64,000 nucleotides of DNA from Loxodes magnus (Eukaryota > Ciliophora > Karyorelictea > Loxodida > Loxodidae): the NCBI GenBank assembly GCA_946699065.1, contig CAMPDV010000380.1, positions 1 to 64,000 of the forward strand, given 5' to 3'. Positions 25,427-36,044 of this stretch are shown here, in pieces. The position numbers and the translations under genes were made by a program. The notes under the pieces were generated by a model. The model was not told the DNA's origin and made no database searches. It saw only the letters and a list, made by a program, of their open reading frames with translations. Each line of letters opens with the position of its first letter. Within the stretch, counting starts at the first letter, position 1.

Positions 25427-26818
25427 TTTAGTTTTTATAACTTATTTCAATAAATATTTAAATAAAATAACTCAATAAATTTTACTTACTTAATTTCAAT
25501 ATAATTAAACTATTAAATTATTTATTAAACATACTTATAAATATCTTATTAAACATTGATTTTTCTATTTTTGTCTTAAAACGAGACAAGATATTAAACT
25601 AATAGTGTACAAACTTTTAAGATTTTAATTATTTTATATCCTTTTACTTTTAAATAAAAGGATAAATTATTATTTCAAAAGTTTTATAACGAAGAATTTA
25701 TATCCCTATTATAATAACTTTAATATGCATTTATTAATTACAACTTATTCGTGCTTTAAATCAAAGACTCTTAATAAAAAAACCTTATTTCTTTATAGAC
25801 CCTTTTAAATTATAAATAAAATATTACAATTCTTTTAAATCTACTGTTATTAATTATTGCTTTTCACTTACATTTAATCAAAAAAATTATTTCTTTAATC
25901 TTTTTACTAATTAAAAAAATGAAATAAAATAAGTTTCTTATTAATTAGTTTGAATAAATATTAAAAAACATCAAATTATTTAAAAAAAGCATTTTTAGAA
26001 TTTATAAGATAAACTCTTTTAATTGTCCACTTTTTTACTACTATTTAATTAAAACTTTTTATTTATAAAGGTCTCTCTTATAATAATAAACTAATATAAT
26101 TTATTTTAATGTTGATTTTAAGCAAAATATATAAATGTAATAAATATAAGTAGTAGAAAGTAAATATTTAAACTAGCTATAAATGGTGTATCACTAATTA
26201 TATCTTACAATTATTAAATAGTAATATTTAATTTTATTATTAAAATAAGCTTTAATATGTTTAATTATGTCTATTAAATACTTAATATTTTATCCTTTTA
26301 GCTTTATTAGTTATTAATTAATTTCTCTTTAATTTAGATATTAGATTAGTTATAATTAATACATTTAGATAACTTTCTATTTTTATAGCAAACTAATATT
26401 ATATTTATTATTTATGTTATTTTTGTAATTATCATTTCTAATTAATAATACCTAAATTATTCTAGATTATTTAAAGATAAAAACTTAATTCTATTATTCT
26501 ATACTTATCCAAAAAACATAGTTATCACTATTAATACTCTCTTTCTTAAAATTAGTTGTTTGTTCTTAAGAAAATTATAAGTTTTTTTAAGAAAGCATAT
26601 TTTTAATATCTTCTATTATTATTTTCTGAATTAATAGAAAGAGTAAACTTAACATAATATATTTCTTTGTAGTATTAGATAATATAAGTATTAGATTAGC
26701 TAGTATAAGATATTTAAAACTAAAATTAAAGCCATAATAAATTCTAGTTGGTTTTAGTCATAAAATTTAAAAAGAATACAGTCTTTAGTAGTAATAAGAA
26801 AGTATTTAAATAAACATA

Positions 26819-27950
26819 ATGGAAGTGAGAAAAAAATTAAACCTACAAGATAAGAGTTTTAAATCTTAAATTGAATATTATTAATTAAAAGATTCAAGAA
26901 TATCATTTACGAACTAGAATGAAATAGCTGCTAAGTTACAATTTTTCTCAATAAAATAAAATAATCAATTACAACAAAAATGCATGCTTGATATTTAAAA
27001 AATATTTAAGCTTTTAAGTAGTAATAGATTGGATATTGAGCATGGTTTAACAAGTGTTTCTATAGATAAAATAGAGTAACAAAAGTTTTACAGAAGAATC
27101 AAATAATTATAGAATTCCAGTGTTTCTAAATGAATAAAAAAGTAGTCACTAAAATTTAATTAATCAAAGTCTTAAATAAAAAAGTTGCTATTAAATGAGA
27201 AATGTACATATCCAAAGGGGTTGCCAAAATGTCTATTTTGAACTTATAAATCTAAGAATTGTCCTTTTGAAAAAACAAAAAAGTGTAAATCCTTCTAGAA
27301 CTACAAATATTCAATGATTTTTATAAAATTTAGATTGAAATATTCATGCAATAGTTTGAGATTTAAATTCTCAAAGTAGCATAATTGTACACACTCTTTA
27401 AGTTTTTCATTTTCTTGATTATCTTAAATCAAAAATTTTCAGTTGCATTTATTTTTTATTTTCTAAAGAACCTAAGTGCTTCAGAATGAGAGTGATATCC
27501 TAAAAATTATTTTATTAAGCTGAAAGGCAAACATTATTTAATTTAATTTAATATTTTCTAAGGAATATAAAAAATTGCTGTTTTTTTCTCCAACTTTGCA
27601 ATATCTTAGATTGAATTTGCTACTTCATTCACTACACTATTCAATAGGCATAAATTTAAATCCCAAAATTACAAAAGCATTCATACTTTAGTCTCTTGAA
27701 AACATTATCATTCTAATCCTTTAAAACTCTATCTGCTTAACTTCCCTTTTCTTAATTTAGATCATACTAATCTATTTTGATTTTCCTTATATCTCTAAGC
27801 TAAAATAAATCTAAAATACTAACTACCATAAAAAGCATTAAAGCTAGATTTTATTTTTAAATTAGTTTAATATACTTATTAGCAAATATCTTGTAAATAA
27901 AAGCTTAGAATGAAATATATAGTATATTTAAAGGTTTAATGTATCTTGTT
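26819..27950 (+). CDS. Cys-rich ORF of segment B (D1 copy)
   Basis: ATG 26819-26821 opens M-E-V-R-K-K-L-N-L-Q followed by about 130 polar residues, then a Cys/His cluster from about 27210: C-x8-C-x9-C-x7-C, later a lone Cys and H-N-C-T-H. This resembles N-terminal zinc-binding regions of some transposases and transcription factors (FLYWCH/FAR1 type), but no family is certain. Several tryptophans are TGA, e.g. L-F-W-T-Y. The frame stays open to about 27950, but past 27420 the residues turn low-complexity and hydrophobic, so the true end is unknown. The D2 copy (from 51526) carries a frameshift and lacks one Cys. Confidence 0.4.
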
Positions 27951-28032
27951 AGTTTATTAAATCTTATTTAAAAATAAACGTTTTTTGTTTTCCTTTATTT
28001 TAACTTTTATTTTATTTTATTTTTCTCTTAAA

Positions 28033-28620
28033 ATGTGAAATTTCTGTAAACCTGTTTCATCTGGGAAACTAGATAAAGAGAATCGTTTTGAAATTTTAGA
28101 TATGTAGCGAGGCGTCATCTCTTTTAAAAAATAGAGAAAGAAAGTAGAAATACCAGCTGGGATTTATATTTCGGTAAAAACGGAAAAGAGTTTAAGAAAA
28201 TACATTTTAAAACTTGAGGTTGATATAGATATGAAAAATATCAAAAGGTAACACAAGTATTTGCATTTAAAGAATGGATACTTTTATCTTTATTTGATTG
28301 AAAATAGTAGGACCAGATTTTAAATATTATTATAATTAGTCGTTTTACTACTGAAGCACTGAAATCTACGTTTGTTTAGATGTAGTATATTAAAATTTAA
28401 TTATTACATAGAACAAAACGCTAGTGATATGCAATTAATATGAGTTGAACGATTGATAATCGAATTACTTTATAAAAGCATTGTAATGATTTAAATATCA
28501 GAAATATCTGAGTTATAAAAAAATCTAAAGAGAAGTTACTTTTAAATCAATGATAGATTTAAAAAATAACACCAGAGAAAAAAAAGGTAAAGAAAATGTC
28601 TACTCTATGCTAGGTAAAGT
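28033..28620 (+). CDS. Unidentified protein, partial
   Basis: ATG 28033-28035 opens M-W-N-F-C-K-P-V-S-S-G-K-L-D (W is TGA). The following 90 residues have good codon texture, with R-G-V-I-S-F and I-P-A-G-I-Y-I-S-V-K and then a charged beta-rich stretch ending N-S-R-T-R-F. A second good segment includes S-D-M-Q-L-I-W-V-E-R-L (about 28430). I do not recognise it. It starts just outside the right edge of duplication D1. The 3' end is unresolved; 28621-29440 is AT-rich with only weak continuation of the frame. Confidence 0.45.
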
Positions 28621-29444
28621 TAAAAAAATAAAGAGCTGTAATAATTTAAATATCTTAGTCGTAATTTCGATCTATATAGCAGAGATCTTAAATTATGAAT
28701 ATCTTGACTTTTAATTTATATAAAATAGATCTTACATATATCAGCTTATTTAAAATAGAATGCTTATTTATTTTTTGATTAAGATACTACTTATTTCCTT
28801 AAAGCAACATAAAAATTTGTTAATAATTTTTTTCATATTTCCTTAGTTTGATTCACAGCTGTATACGATTTGAGACCTTTGAAATTATTTAATTCTAAAA
28901 ATTATTGATTCCTTCAGACAATATTTTTATTTTGACTTCTATTTTTATATCAATTAGCTTTGCTTGGCTTTCTATATTACCAAACAACGTAAGCTTACTT
29001 ATTGAATATCGATATTTTATTTTATGATTTTCGCATGATTATAAACGTTTTAAGTAAAAACTCCTCATTACTATTTCTTGTTAGTGCAAAATTTTTAACT
29101 ATGACTGAATATGAAAAGCTTTTTAGTTTAATATCTCTTTCATTTACTAAATTTCCTATTTGTTTCGGAAAATAAAAATGTTCGAATATCTTTTTTAGTA
29201 GATTGTTAATTCACTAAATTTTTATAGCATAAATCACCCAGTTTCTTCTTATCTTTGAACTTTAGATATTGCTTAATTTAAATCTGAGAATACTTCTAGC
29301 AAATTTTAGTATTTAATTTTGAAATAATTCAAATTTTATCTTATAGAGCTGTAATTATAACTCTCTATTTCAATATAAAATGGAACTATGAATGAAAAGA
29401 AAATTAAAGGTATAATATAAGACTTTTTGCAAAAATAAATAAAA

Positions 29445-30060
29445 ATAAAAATGCAAAATTAAATGTTTGGCGATCTTGGAGATATTTCAACCTTTTTCCC
29501 GCCAACTTCTAGATTGATCTAGAAACATAAAATAAAAGTTTGAAAATCTCTAAAACTCTTCTCCTTGCCCATGCTTGTTGTCCTTGAATTCTTAAATCAC
29601 CTAGATACTAGATATCATTTTTTCTTGCAAGTTTAACATATTTGCTACTATATAGTTTTTCTCTTTATAGTTTTAGTTGTTACTATCTCTTCTTTTATTT
29701 TTCCAAATACTTCTACCAGTTTTAATATTCTTTCTTGAAATTGAGAAACTTCTAGCAGCTTTTTCACAGATATATTTGAGAATTACAATATTAACATCTT
29801 TTTACTTGTCTTTTAGTTGAAATCTTGAGTAATTTTTGTCTTCAATTATTATTAGATTATTTCTTATTCTTTCAGTTTCATTTAACGGAGCAATTTTATC
29901 TGATTTTCTAATATTTTTCTAACTTGTGAATCAACTCTTTCTACTTCTATTGCTAGTTTTGAGTTTAGCTGTTCTAGTCTTGCCAAATATTTCAAAATAC
30001 GTTAAGGTCTCTTTCTTATGCCTTTGATCCAATTCTGTATTTAAATTTAAATTTTTACAA
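29445..30060 (-). pseudogene. ORF1/Gag-like coiled-coil zinc-knuckle protein, copy c
   Basis: The minus strand reads Q-E-R-D-L-N-V-F-W-N-I (W=TGA, about 30010-29980), a Gln-rich coiled coil, then a knuckle C-Q-Y-C-x9-C near 29800 with Tyr in the usual His position. A basic Lys/Gln stretch and a C-terminal block with Q-A-W-A-R-R-R-V-L-E-I follow (about 29545). It aligns with copy b over the coil and copy a over the knuckle and C-terminal block. The N-terminal third is missing. Confidence 0.55.
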
Positions 30061-30689
30061 AAATATGAAAATTCTATTTTTAATTTTTAAATAAATAAAG
30101 AAAAAACATACTAATTTTTCTATAATTTAAATTTTCTCAATTAATTTACCAAAGTTTGTTTAAATCTTAAATTAAAAAAATTTTGCATCTATCGACTACA
30201 TATCTTTACGTAAAAATAAAGTTTTTAGTAATTTAAAAAATTTATTTGAGATTAAATTAATTAAACGACAAAGTTAACTTATTTTTTTTAAAATTCTTTC
30301 TTTAAAAACATTAATATGAAAAAAAGTTGCCATTTATACAATAAAATAAACTTATATAATCTATGTTTATCTCATTTAATTTGGTTAATTTATCTATTTT
30401 TTTATATAATAAAGAATTTTAATTATAGAGTGCGTAGAACCAGGTTGGTATGCAACTTTTTCAATATTAATATTAATATAAAAGTGTTCTCATTATTCAT
30501 GTTATTCATTCTATTCATTCAGTAAATCACATCAGCTTTTCCAAGTGGAAAAAACGACCTATTAATAATTAAAAAAATGGAAAATTACTAGTAAAAAATC
30601 TCTTCTAAAAAGGAATCATCTTAGTACAGTTTTGCGTAATAAAAAATAATTTAAAAATCTAAATCATGCAATAAAAAATTTTAAGCTAT

Positions 30690-31226
30690 AAAGAACTGTA
30701 CAAGAAATTGAAAGAAAAAATGAAAACTTGATGAGTAATTCAAAAGAGAAAACATTGAAAATGAAAAGCTAGGAATTATAAGAATAGAATAACTAGAAAC
30801 AAAATTTAATCAAATCGTAGAGCTAACTGAAAGCATATTACTGCAAAAATTTAGATGAATGATCCGATGATTGTAAAGAGAAAGCCTAAAGAAGATTATA
30901 TTCCCGAATGGAAATCAAAAAGATGTTAAAAATTAAAGCAACCTAAGCAAAAGTTAGAAACTGCTTACATATCAAATGAAAAAAAAATAAAATAGAGAAC
31001 TAATAAGAAACAATCTCGAGGATTTTTTGAAAATAAGAAGGTAAATTATACAGGAAAAATAACTCAAGATAAACAAAGAAATTATTAACATAAAGAAGGC
31101 AGCAAACAATTTATTAAAAAAATGAATGAGAATCGATCTTTCAGAAACTCTAAGAAAAAATAGAATAAAAATTTTTAGAAGATAAGATATGCAAAATGGC
31201 CCGAACCCACCAAATTAAGAGTCTGA
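30690..31226 (+). pseudogene. Basic coiled-coil protein, possible ORF1-like copy d
   Basis: The plus strand gives a charged coil (V-Q-E-I-E-R-K-N-E-N-L, then L-E-T-K-F-N-Q-I-V-E-L-T) and, after a frame change near 30850, M-N-D-P-M-I-V-K-R-K-P-K followed by a Lys/Asn/Gln-rich tail. M-I-V-K...I-P...K-R-C recalls the region just before the knuckle in copy a. The frame ends at TGA 31224-31226 inside a tRNA-like sequence. The relation to copies a-c is tentative. Bases 30061-30690 are AT-rich with nothing I can support. Confidence 0.4.
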
Positions 31227-31241
31227 CTGAGCTAGCCGGGC
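31198..31241 (-). ncRNA. Truncated tRNA-Lys-like sequence, copy 1
   Basis: The minus strand reads GCCCGGCTAGCTCAGTCAGA, CTCTTAA, TTTGG, then GTGGGTTCG: the 5' acceptor strand, anticodon arm (CTT) and start of the T arm. The T-arm 3' side and acceptor 3' strand are missing. About 45 bases of 5' flank are shared with the copy at 31856. Confidence 0.5.
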
Positions 31242-31762
31242 TTATTCTTTATAACTCATCTTTCTTAAATAATTTTTATTTGCTTTATTCTCAATATAAA
31301 TGTAAATATAATGTGCGTTTTTTTCGAACTTAGAAATAACTCTTTTATGACTGATTTTCATTACTCAAGTATATTCACATATTTTTCAAACTAAATTGTA
31401 TCTATTTTAACCAGTTTTTAAAACTTAAACATCGTAATAGTTATATCAAAAGAAAACGGGCCATAAAGATGTGCTTATTTTTAACTATATTAAACTTTTT
31501 TACTTTTTAGGAAGTTAAAGATGACTGTATATGGCAGGAAATATTCTGAGATTAAATCTCTTTTTTACAAATTTATTTTTAGACCAAAATCTTAAATAAA
31601 TGTTATTTGAAAATATTTAAAAAAATATTAGAGCATTTTAAATATGCCTTCAAAACTTATGATTTCAAGTTTATAGCAACTACTAAAATGACTAATTTGC
31701 TGTTTTTAAAAATAACATCCTTATAGATACTCATATGAAATAATTTTGCACTAAAAAGATTC

Positions 31763-31824
31763 AAATGTCCAGTGGTTAGAATATTCTACTATAACTCGAA
31801 AGCCCCGAGTTCAAGTCCTGATAT
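31763..31824 (+). ncRNA. tRNA-Glu/Asp-like sequence
   Basis: The D-arm-like motif GTCCAGTGGTTAGAAT and a B-box-like GAGTTCAAGTCC are placed as in a tRNA, followed by TTTTT at 31829. The anticodon arm is TTCTA/TCGAA with one mismatch and loop CTATAAC. The T stem pairs poorly, so this is probably a tRNA-derived repeat or pseudogene. It converges on the tRNA-Lys-like copy at 31856. Confidence 0.4.
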
Positions 31825-31855
31825 TATCTTTTTATTAATTAATAAAAATAAAAAC

Positions 31856-31910
31856 GCCCAACGTGGAGCTCGAACCCACCAAATTAAGAGTCTGGCTGAG
31901 CTAGCCGGGC
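31856..31910 (-). ncRNA. 55-nt D-arm-less tRNA-Lys(CUU)-like sequence
   Basis: On the minus strand a 7-bp acceptor (GCCCGGC/GTTGGGC), a 5-bp anticodon arm CCAGA-CTCTTAA-TTTGG with anticodon CTT, and a T arm GTGGG-TTCGAGC-TCCAC all pair, and TTTTT follows directly. Compared with ordinary eukaryotic tRNA-Lys(CUU), the 3' half of the D arm and the variable region are deleted. The shared deletion in the copy at 31198 marks a repeat family rather than a lone pseudogene. Confidence 0.55.
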
Positions 31911-31919
31911 TTATTCTTT

Positions 31920-33130
31920 ATAACTCATCTTTCTTAAATAATTTTTATTTGTTTTATTATTGTAATTTTTTTTTACTTCATTTTTTTTTACTTTTTAAAC
32001 TTTTATATCATTTTTTTATCAATTTTTATTCGTTTCATTTTTTCTTATTTTTAAATTTTTGATTTATGTTTTATATTTTTTTCTGTTTTTTTTCTAATTG
32101 CTTTATAATGATTTTTTTTTTATTATAATTTTTTTTAAAGTAAGTGATTTGATATATAGATTTATGATAGATACTTATTTTTATTTATTCGAAAATTATT
32201 TTAATTAATTTTTTTTAATTTTTTATTATAATTTAACTTTTCTTTTTTTGTTTTTTCGATGTTTATGTTTACATATACAATATTTAACTTATATACAAAT
32301 TTTTAAGAAACGGTAAATTTTCTTTAAATTTAAATCTTTTTATGTTTGACTTTCTTTTAAATATTGATCAAATAGATTTGTAAGATTTTTTATTCTTTAA
32401 TTTATGAATTTTCGTTTTAAGACATATTAACTAATATTAAAAAAATATTTTAAGTGATTTTTTTATTATTAATCCAAAAAAAGTTTTTTAATCTATTCTT
32501 TTTGAATATAAATCATAAAAAAATTAAAATTAAATAAAAAATAAATAATTTGTTTTCTTTATGTTATGGCTCTTTTTGATTTCTAAGGTTTTTTATATTT
32601 TTCTCGAATCAAATTTTTTTTTTCTTCCAAAAATTTCTTTTTTCTAAGCAGCCTTTATTTTCAATTATTTTCTCATTTATCATAGTTGAAACCTCTATCT
32701 TGTTTTCATCTCTTTATATATAAAAGAAAAATTTATTTTAAAGGTTTTTATTAAGTAAAGGAATGGATATGAAAACGTGACATTTTTTTTTTTAATTATA
32801 ATAATTAAGTCTAATAAATAGGTTTGAAATGTTTACATTCTTTAGTTTATATTTACTTTCTTAATTTAAAAAAAAATTCATTTTTCGAATGTTTTTTAGA
32901 ATTTTTATTCTCTTTATAGGTGATTTTTTTATTATCATGCTTTTAAACTTTCTTAGTTAATAAAGTATCTAAACTTCTATTAAGATTTAGTTTTTTAATT
33001 TTTTAATTTAGTAAATAGTTTCTTATTATTTTTATCTTTTGTTAATTATTAAGTTTTATTTTACTTTTATATTGTAAAAGCTCTGTTTTTGGTAAATTTT
33101 TCTTTGTATTTAGCTCATATAAAGAATTTC
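31920..33130. other. T-rich low-complexity tract
   Basis: The plus strand is overwhelmingly T with long T runs to about 32700, then mixed A/T. No gene is seen. The strong T over A bias sets it apart from the other spacers. Confidence 0.5.
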
Positions 33131-33179
33131 TAAAGGAAAGTTCTGTTTAGGATTTAAACGTTCTAATTTTATATTTTCG

Positions 33180-34170
33180 AAAAATTTTTAATTTTGCTAT
33201 CTTTTTAGTGTAAATGTTAGAGATTTTGAGTATGAATTAAAAAATTGGCTTATCAAAGATATAGATGTAATAGTGCTAGTGATGAGGTTTTTTTGGTATT
33301 TATGTCCAAATTAAAGTACAACTAAGCTAAAAAAGATTAAAGCCATCTGTCCAGTTATTAAAATTGTTAATAAGAAATATAAGATATAAACCTTAAACTA
33401 GGGAAACATTTTTTAGATCATATAAAAACAAATTAAAGTTTTACATTTTTCTGACCTAAATCATTAGATAATAATTAGAAGTTTGAAATCAAATTAAGAA
33501 GATAACTTGAAATTTTTAGTTAAACATGAAGCGCTTTCTGTAATTTATAAACAGTTTCAATGAAATAGAATTAATTCCAATTAAAGAAATAAATAAAAAT
33601 AAAAAGAAACAAAGAAAGGCAAATATCTCGGAACAAGATATAGATTAAACAACAATTTTTGGCTTTACGTGTATTTAGATAATTTTATCTTAACATTCTT
33701 CACATTAAAAGCCTTAATTACAAATATTTTTGCTAGTTTATTGACTCTTTTAATTTAAAATCTTAAAAGCAAAATGGTATTATGATTATTAAAATAGTGA
33801 TGAAAAGAAGTTAATGTAAGAAGTAGCTATAATAATAATTAATAAAGAGATTGTTCAAAGAACTATAAATAAAGCAAAATAATAATAAGTAAAATAATGT
33901 TTAATTAAACATAGTTAACTATACTGCTTATATCATTTAATACTTTGAAGATTATTAATAAATTTAATTTTAATTAAAAAGAGTTCTTATTTAATAAGCA
34001 AATAAAATATTCTATTTTTAAAAGAAATGTTTGGAATACTTAAAAACCTTATCTAAAATCATATTTCTACAAATACAAGCTGAGTAACAGCATAAAAAAT
34101 AAATAATAAGTAATAGCTAGTAAAATAGAATAACTTAGAACAATAATCATTAGGGAGATATTCTATATAA
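33180..34170 (+). CDS. Unidentified coding region
   Basis: The plus strand gives a long readable frame: N-V-R-D-F-E-Y-E-L-K-N-W-L-I near 33210, a Lys/Gln-rich middle with V-K-H-E-A-L-S-V-I-Y, and L-G-T-R-Y-R-L-N-N-N-F-W-L near 33640. A neighbouring frame is also protein-like in places, so frame breaks are likely. No family is recognised, and start and end are unresolved. Confidence 0.3.
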
Positions 34171-34229
34171 CAAAAATTAAATTTTTATGTTAAAATAATC
34201 TATTTAAGCTGAATCACTAGTGAGGAATT

Positions 34230-34690
34230 AAGAACACTTGAAATCGAACTTGTTAAAAAGAAAATCTTCTTTTCTAATGTCTATTAATAGATACTTAAGT
34301 CACTGAAATAGTTCTGCTCGGATTTGAATATTCGGACCTTATCACCTTTTTCCATACTTATTTTTGATTGAAAGGTAGTCAGAATCCATTTCTTTTACGC
34401 TCTGAATACTGTAAATGTCGTGCTTTTAAGAATATTCTTTTTAGGATTAAAAGGTAATTTCATTCTTGATTAATCAGAAGTAGATACGTTAAAGATATCT
34501 CTTGATTTCTTCTTTCTATTTTAGCTATAGATCTTTTTACACAGATAAATCCCTTCTAGTGTTTTTTCCGAGCAAAAGAATCAAATGTGCTATAGAATAA
34601 GAATCTTCTATCAATTTGATTATTTTAAATAGAAAGATTCATCTTTCATCTCTTCTTTATTTTCTAAATATTTGTTAGTTTTTATTTTTA
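34230..34690 (-). CDS. Unidentified basic protein fragment
   Basis: The minus strand reads S-R-D-I-F-N-V-S-T-S-D-Q, P-F-N-P-K-K-N-I-L and K-G-D-K-V-R-I-F-K-S-E-Q-N-Y-F in one frame with good codon texture and somewhat raised G+C. No family is recognised. It lies just left of the inverted WD40 copy. Bases 34691-34879 are AT-rich. Confidence 0.35.
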
Positions 34691-34975
34691 ATATAGATAA
34701 GTGTTTTTTAGTTGTGGCTGAATATTTTCCATTTTGTTTGGCTTTAAAATTTTAAGATTAACTAAAATTAAAAAAATTATTAAGCTAGATTACATCTAAA
34801 GCATTTAAAGAGTTAAAGTTAAAGTTAAAAGATAATTAAAGTGCTTTAGTTAAGCTACTACATATAAGTATGCTTAATAAATTATTTATTAGTTTAATTG
34901 TATTTAAATTAAGTAAGTAAAATTTATTGACTTATTTTAATTAAATATTTATTAAAGTAAGTTATAAAAATTAAA

Positions 34976-36044
34976 ATGGAGAAAAAAGAAAAGCAATTTA
35001 CTAAAATTATTTTTTAAAGAAAACTCTTAAGAGCGAGAAGCCACATTCTAGGGAAAGTATCTCTACTTCATTTTAAGTATGAAATTCTGCCTAACTTATG
35101 CTACTAAAAGTTAATAAATAAGATCAGTTATGACCAAAGTAAAGGTATTTCTTTACTATTTTTTAGACTAAGTCATTAATAGCACTTCAGATGTTTTATC
35201 GGCAGCCATATCAAGTGACCTGAATTGAATTGTATCAGGTTCAGGATATCATGAATTTCCAATAAAAATCTGGAATTTCCAGACTGGTTCTCTCATAAGA
35301 ACTATAACAGGACATACTGATTATGTTAATTCGGTAGTAATCTCCTATGACTCTAGATATATTATATCGGGATATGCTGATAACACGGTCAAGATCTGAA
35401 ATTCATAGACTGGTTCTCTCATAAGAACTTTAACGGGGCATACTTCCTCAGTTAGATCAGTAGTAATCTCCTATGACTCGAGCTATATTATATCAGGATC
35501 TTACGATAACACCATAAAGATCTGAAATTTCCACAATGGTGCTCTCCAAAGAACTTTAACGGGATATACTTCTGATGTTATATCGGTAGTACTCTCCTAT
35601 GACGCTAGATATATTATATCGGGATCTTCTGATAAAACTATAAAGATTTGGGATTTCTAGATTGGTCAGCCTGTGCGAACTCTTACTGGGCATTCAGGTT
35701 CTGTTTATTCGGTGATAGTGTCTAAAGATAATAGGTATATAATATCAGGTTCGGATGACAATACTATTAAGATATGGGATTTCTCTTCTGGTTAGTGTAT
35801 TCGTACTCTTTAAGGTCATACAGATGTTGTATGAAGTATTAAGTTAAGTGTTGATTCAAGTGTTATCTTTTCTGGTTCAAGGGATAAAACAATCAAGATA
35901 TGGAACTTTGATAAGGGTGAGTGTATATAGACTTTATAAGGGCATACAGGATGAATATGGTATATAGCATTGAGTGTTGATAATAGATGGTTGATATCGG
36001 GAGGACTTGACAAGATGATAAGAAAGTGGAGAGTTTCGAGTTGA
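34976..36044 (+). CDS. WD40 seven-repeat protein, copy 4 (inverted)
   Basis: The gene is intact under the altered code: exon 1 34976-35144, intron 35145-35166, exon 2 35167-36044, 348 residues. N-terminal residues 1-57 match the other copies. Repeat 1 has lost its usual L-T-G-H (reads V-I-N-S-T), while repeats 2-7 keep the G-H-T/S-G-S-x-D/I-K-I-W pattern. TGA encodes Trp in five places, including V-V-W-S-I and G-W-I-W. The last TGA (36042-36044) follows V-S-S. Three TAG/TAA Gln codons sit at S-S-G-Q-C and T-L-Q-G-H. The partner and role are unknown. It is the most complete evidence that the family stays under coding constraint after leaving the duplication. Confidence 0.85.
35145..35166 (+). 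other. Predicted 22-nt intron (WD40 copy 4)
   Basis: The sequence is GTATTTCTTTACTATTTTTTAG, with one base changed from the other copies (TAATA to TACTA) but the same length and ends. Confidence 0.6.

Larger units (their letters stand above)
15600..27965. repeat. Segmental duplication D1 (partner D2 at 41860-52570)
   Basis: D1 and D2 are collinear, direct copies with scattered substitutions and small indels: region C, LINE 3' end, unit A with WD40 gene, segment B with Cys-rich ORF. D1 differs by a GC-rich insertion (18331-18644), by keeping the LINE body in one orientation (18760-20811), and by about 95 extra bases near 27460. Left homology starts at aagaacaacat (about 15605 and 41866). Right homology ends at ttagtttatta (about 27960 and 52568). 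Confidence 0.85.

Noticed and set aside
30316-30525. Plus-strand 69-codon hydrophobic ORF
   Set aside because: Its composition is what AT-rich DNA yields by chance, with no repeat or motif support.
31772-32062. Plus-strand 96-codon ORF
   Set aside because: It runs through two tRNA-like sequences and a T-rich tract; the residues are low-complexity Phe/Leu.
35816-36013. Minus-strand 65-codon ORF
   Set aside because: Antisense shadow of WD40 copy 4.
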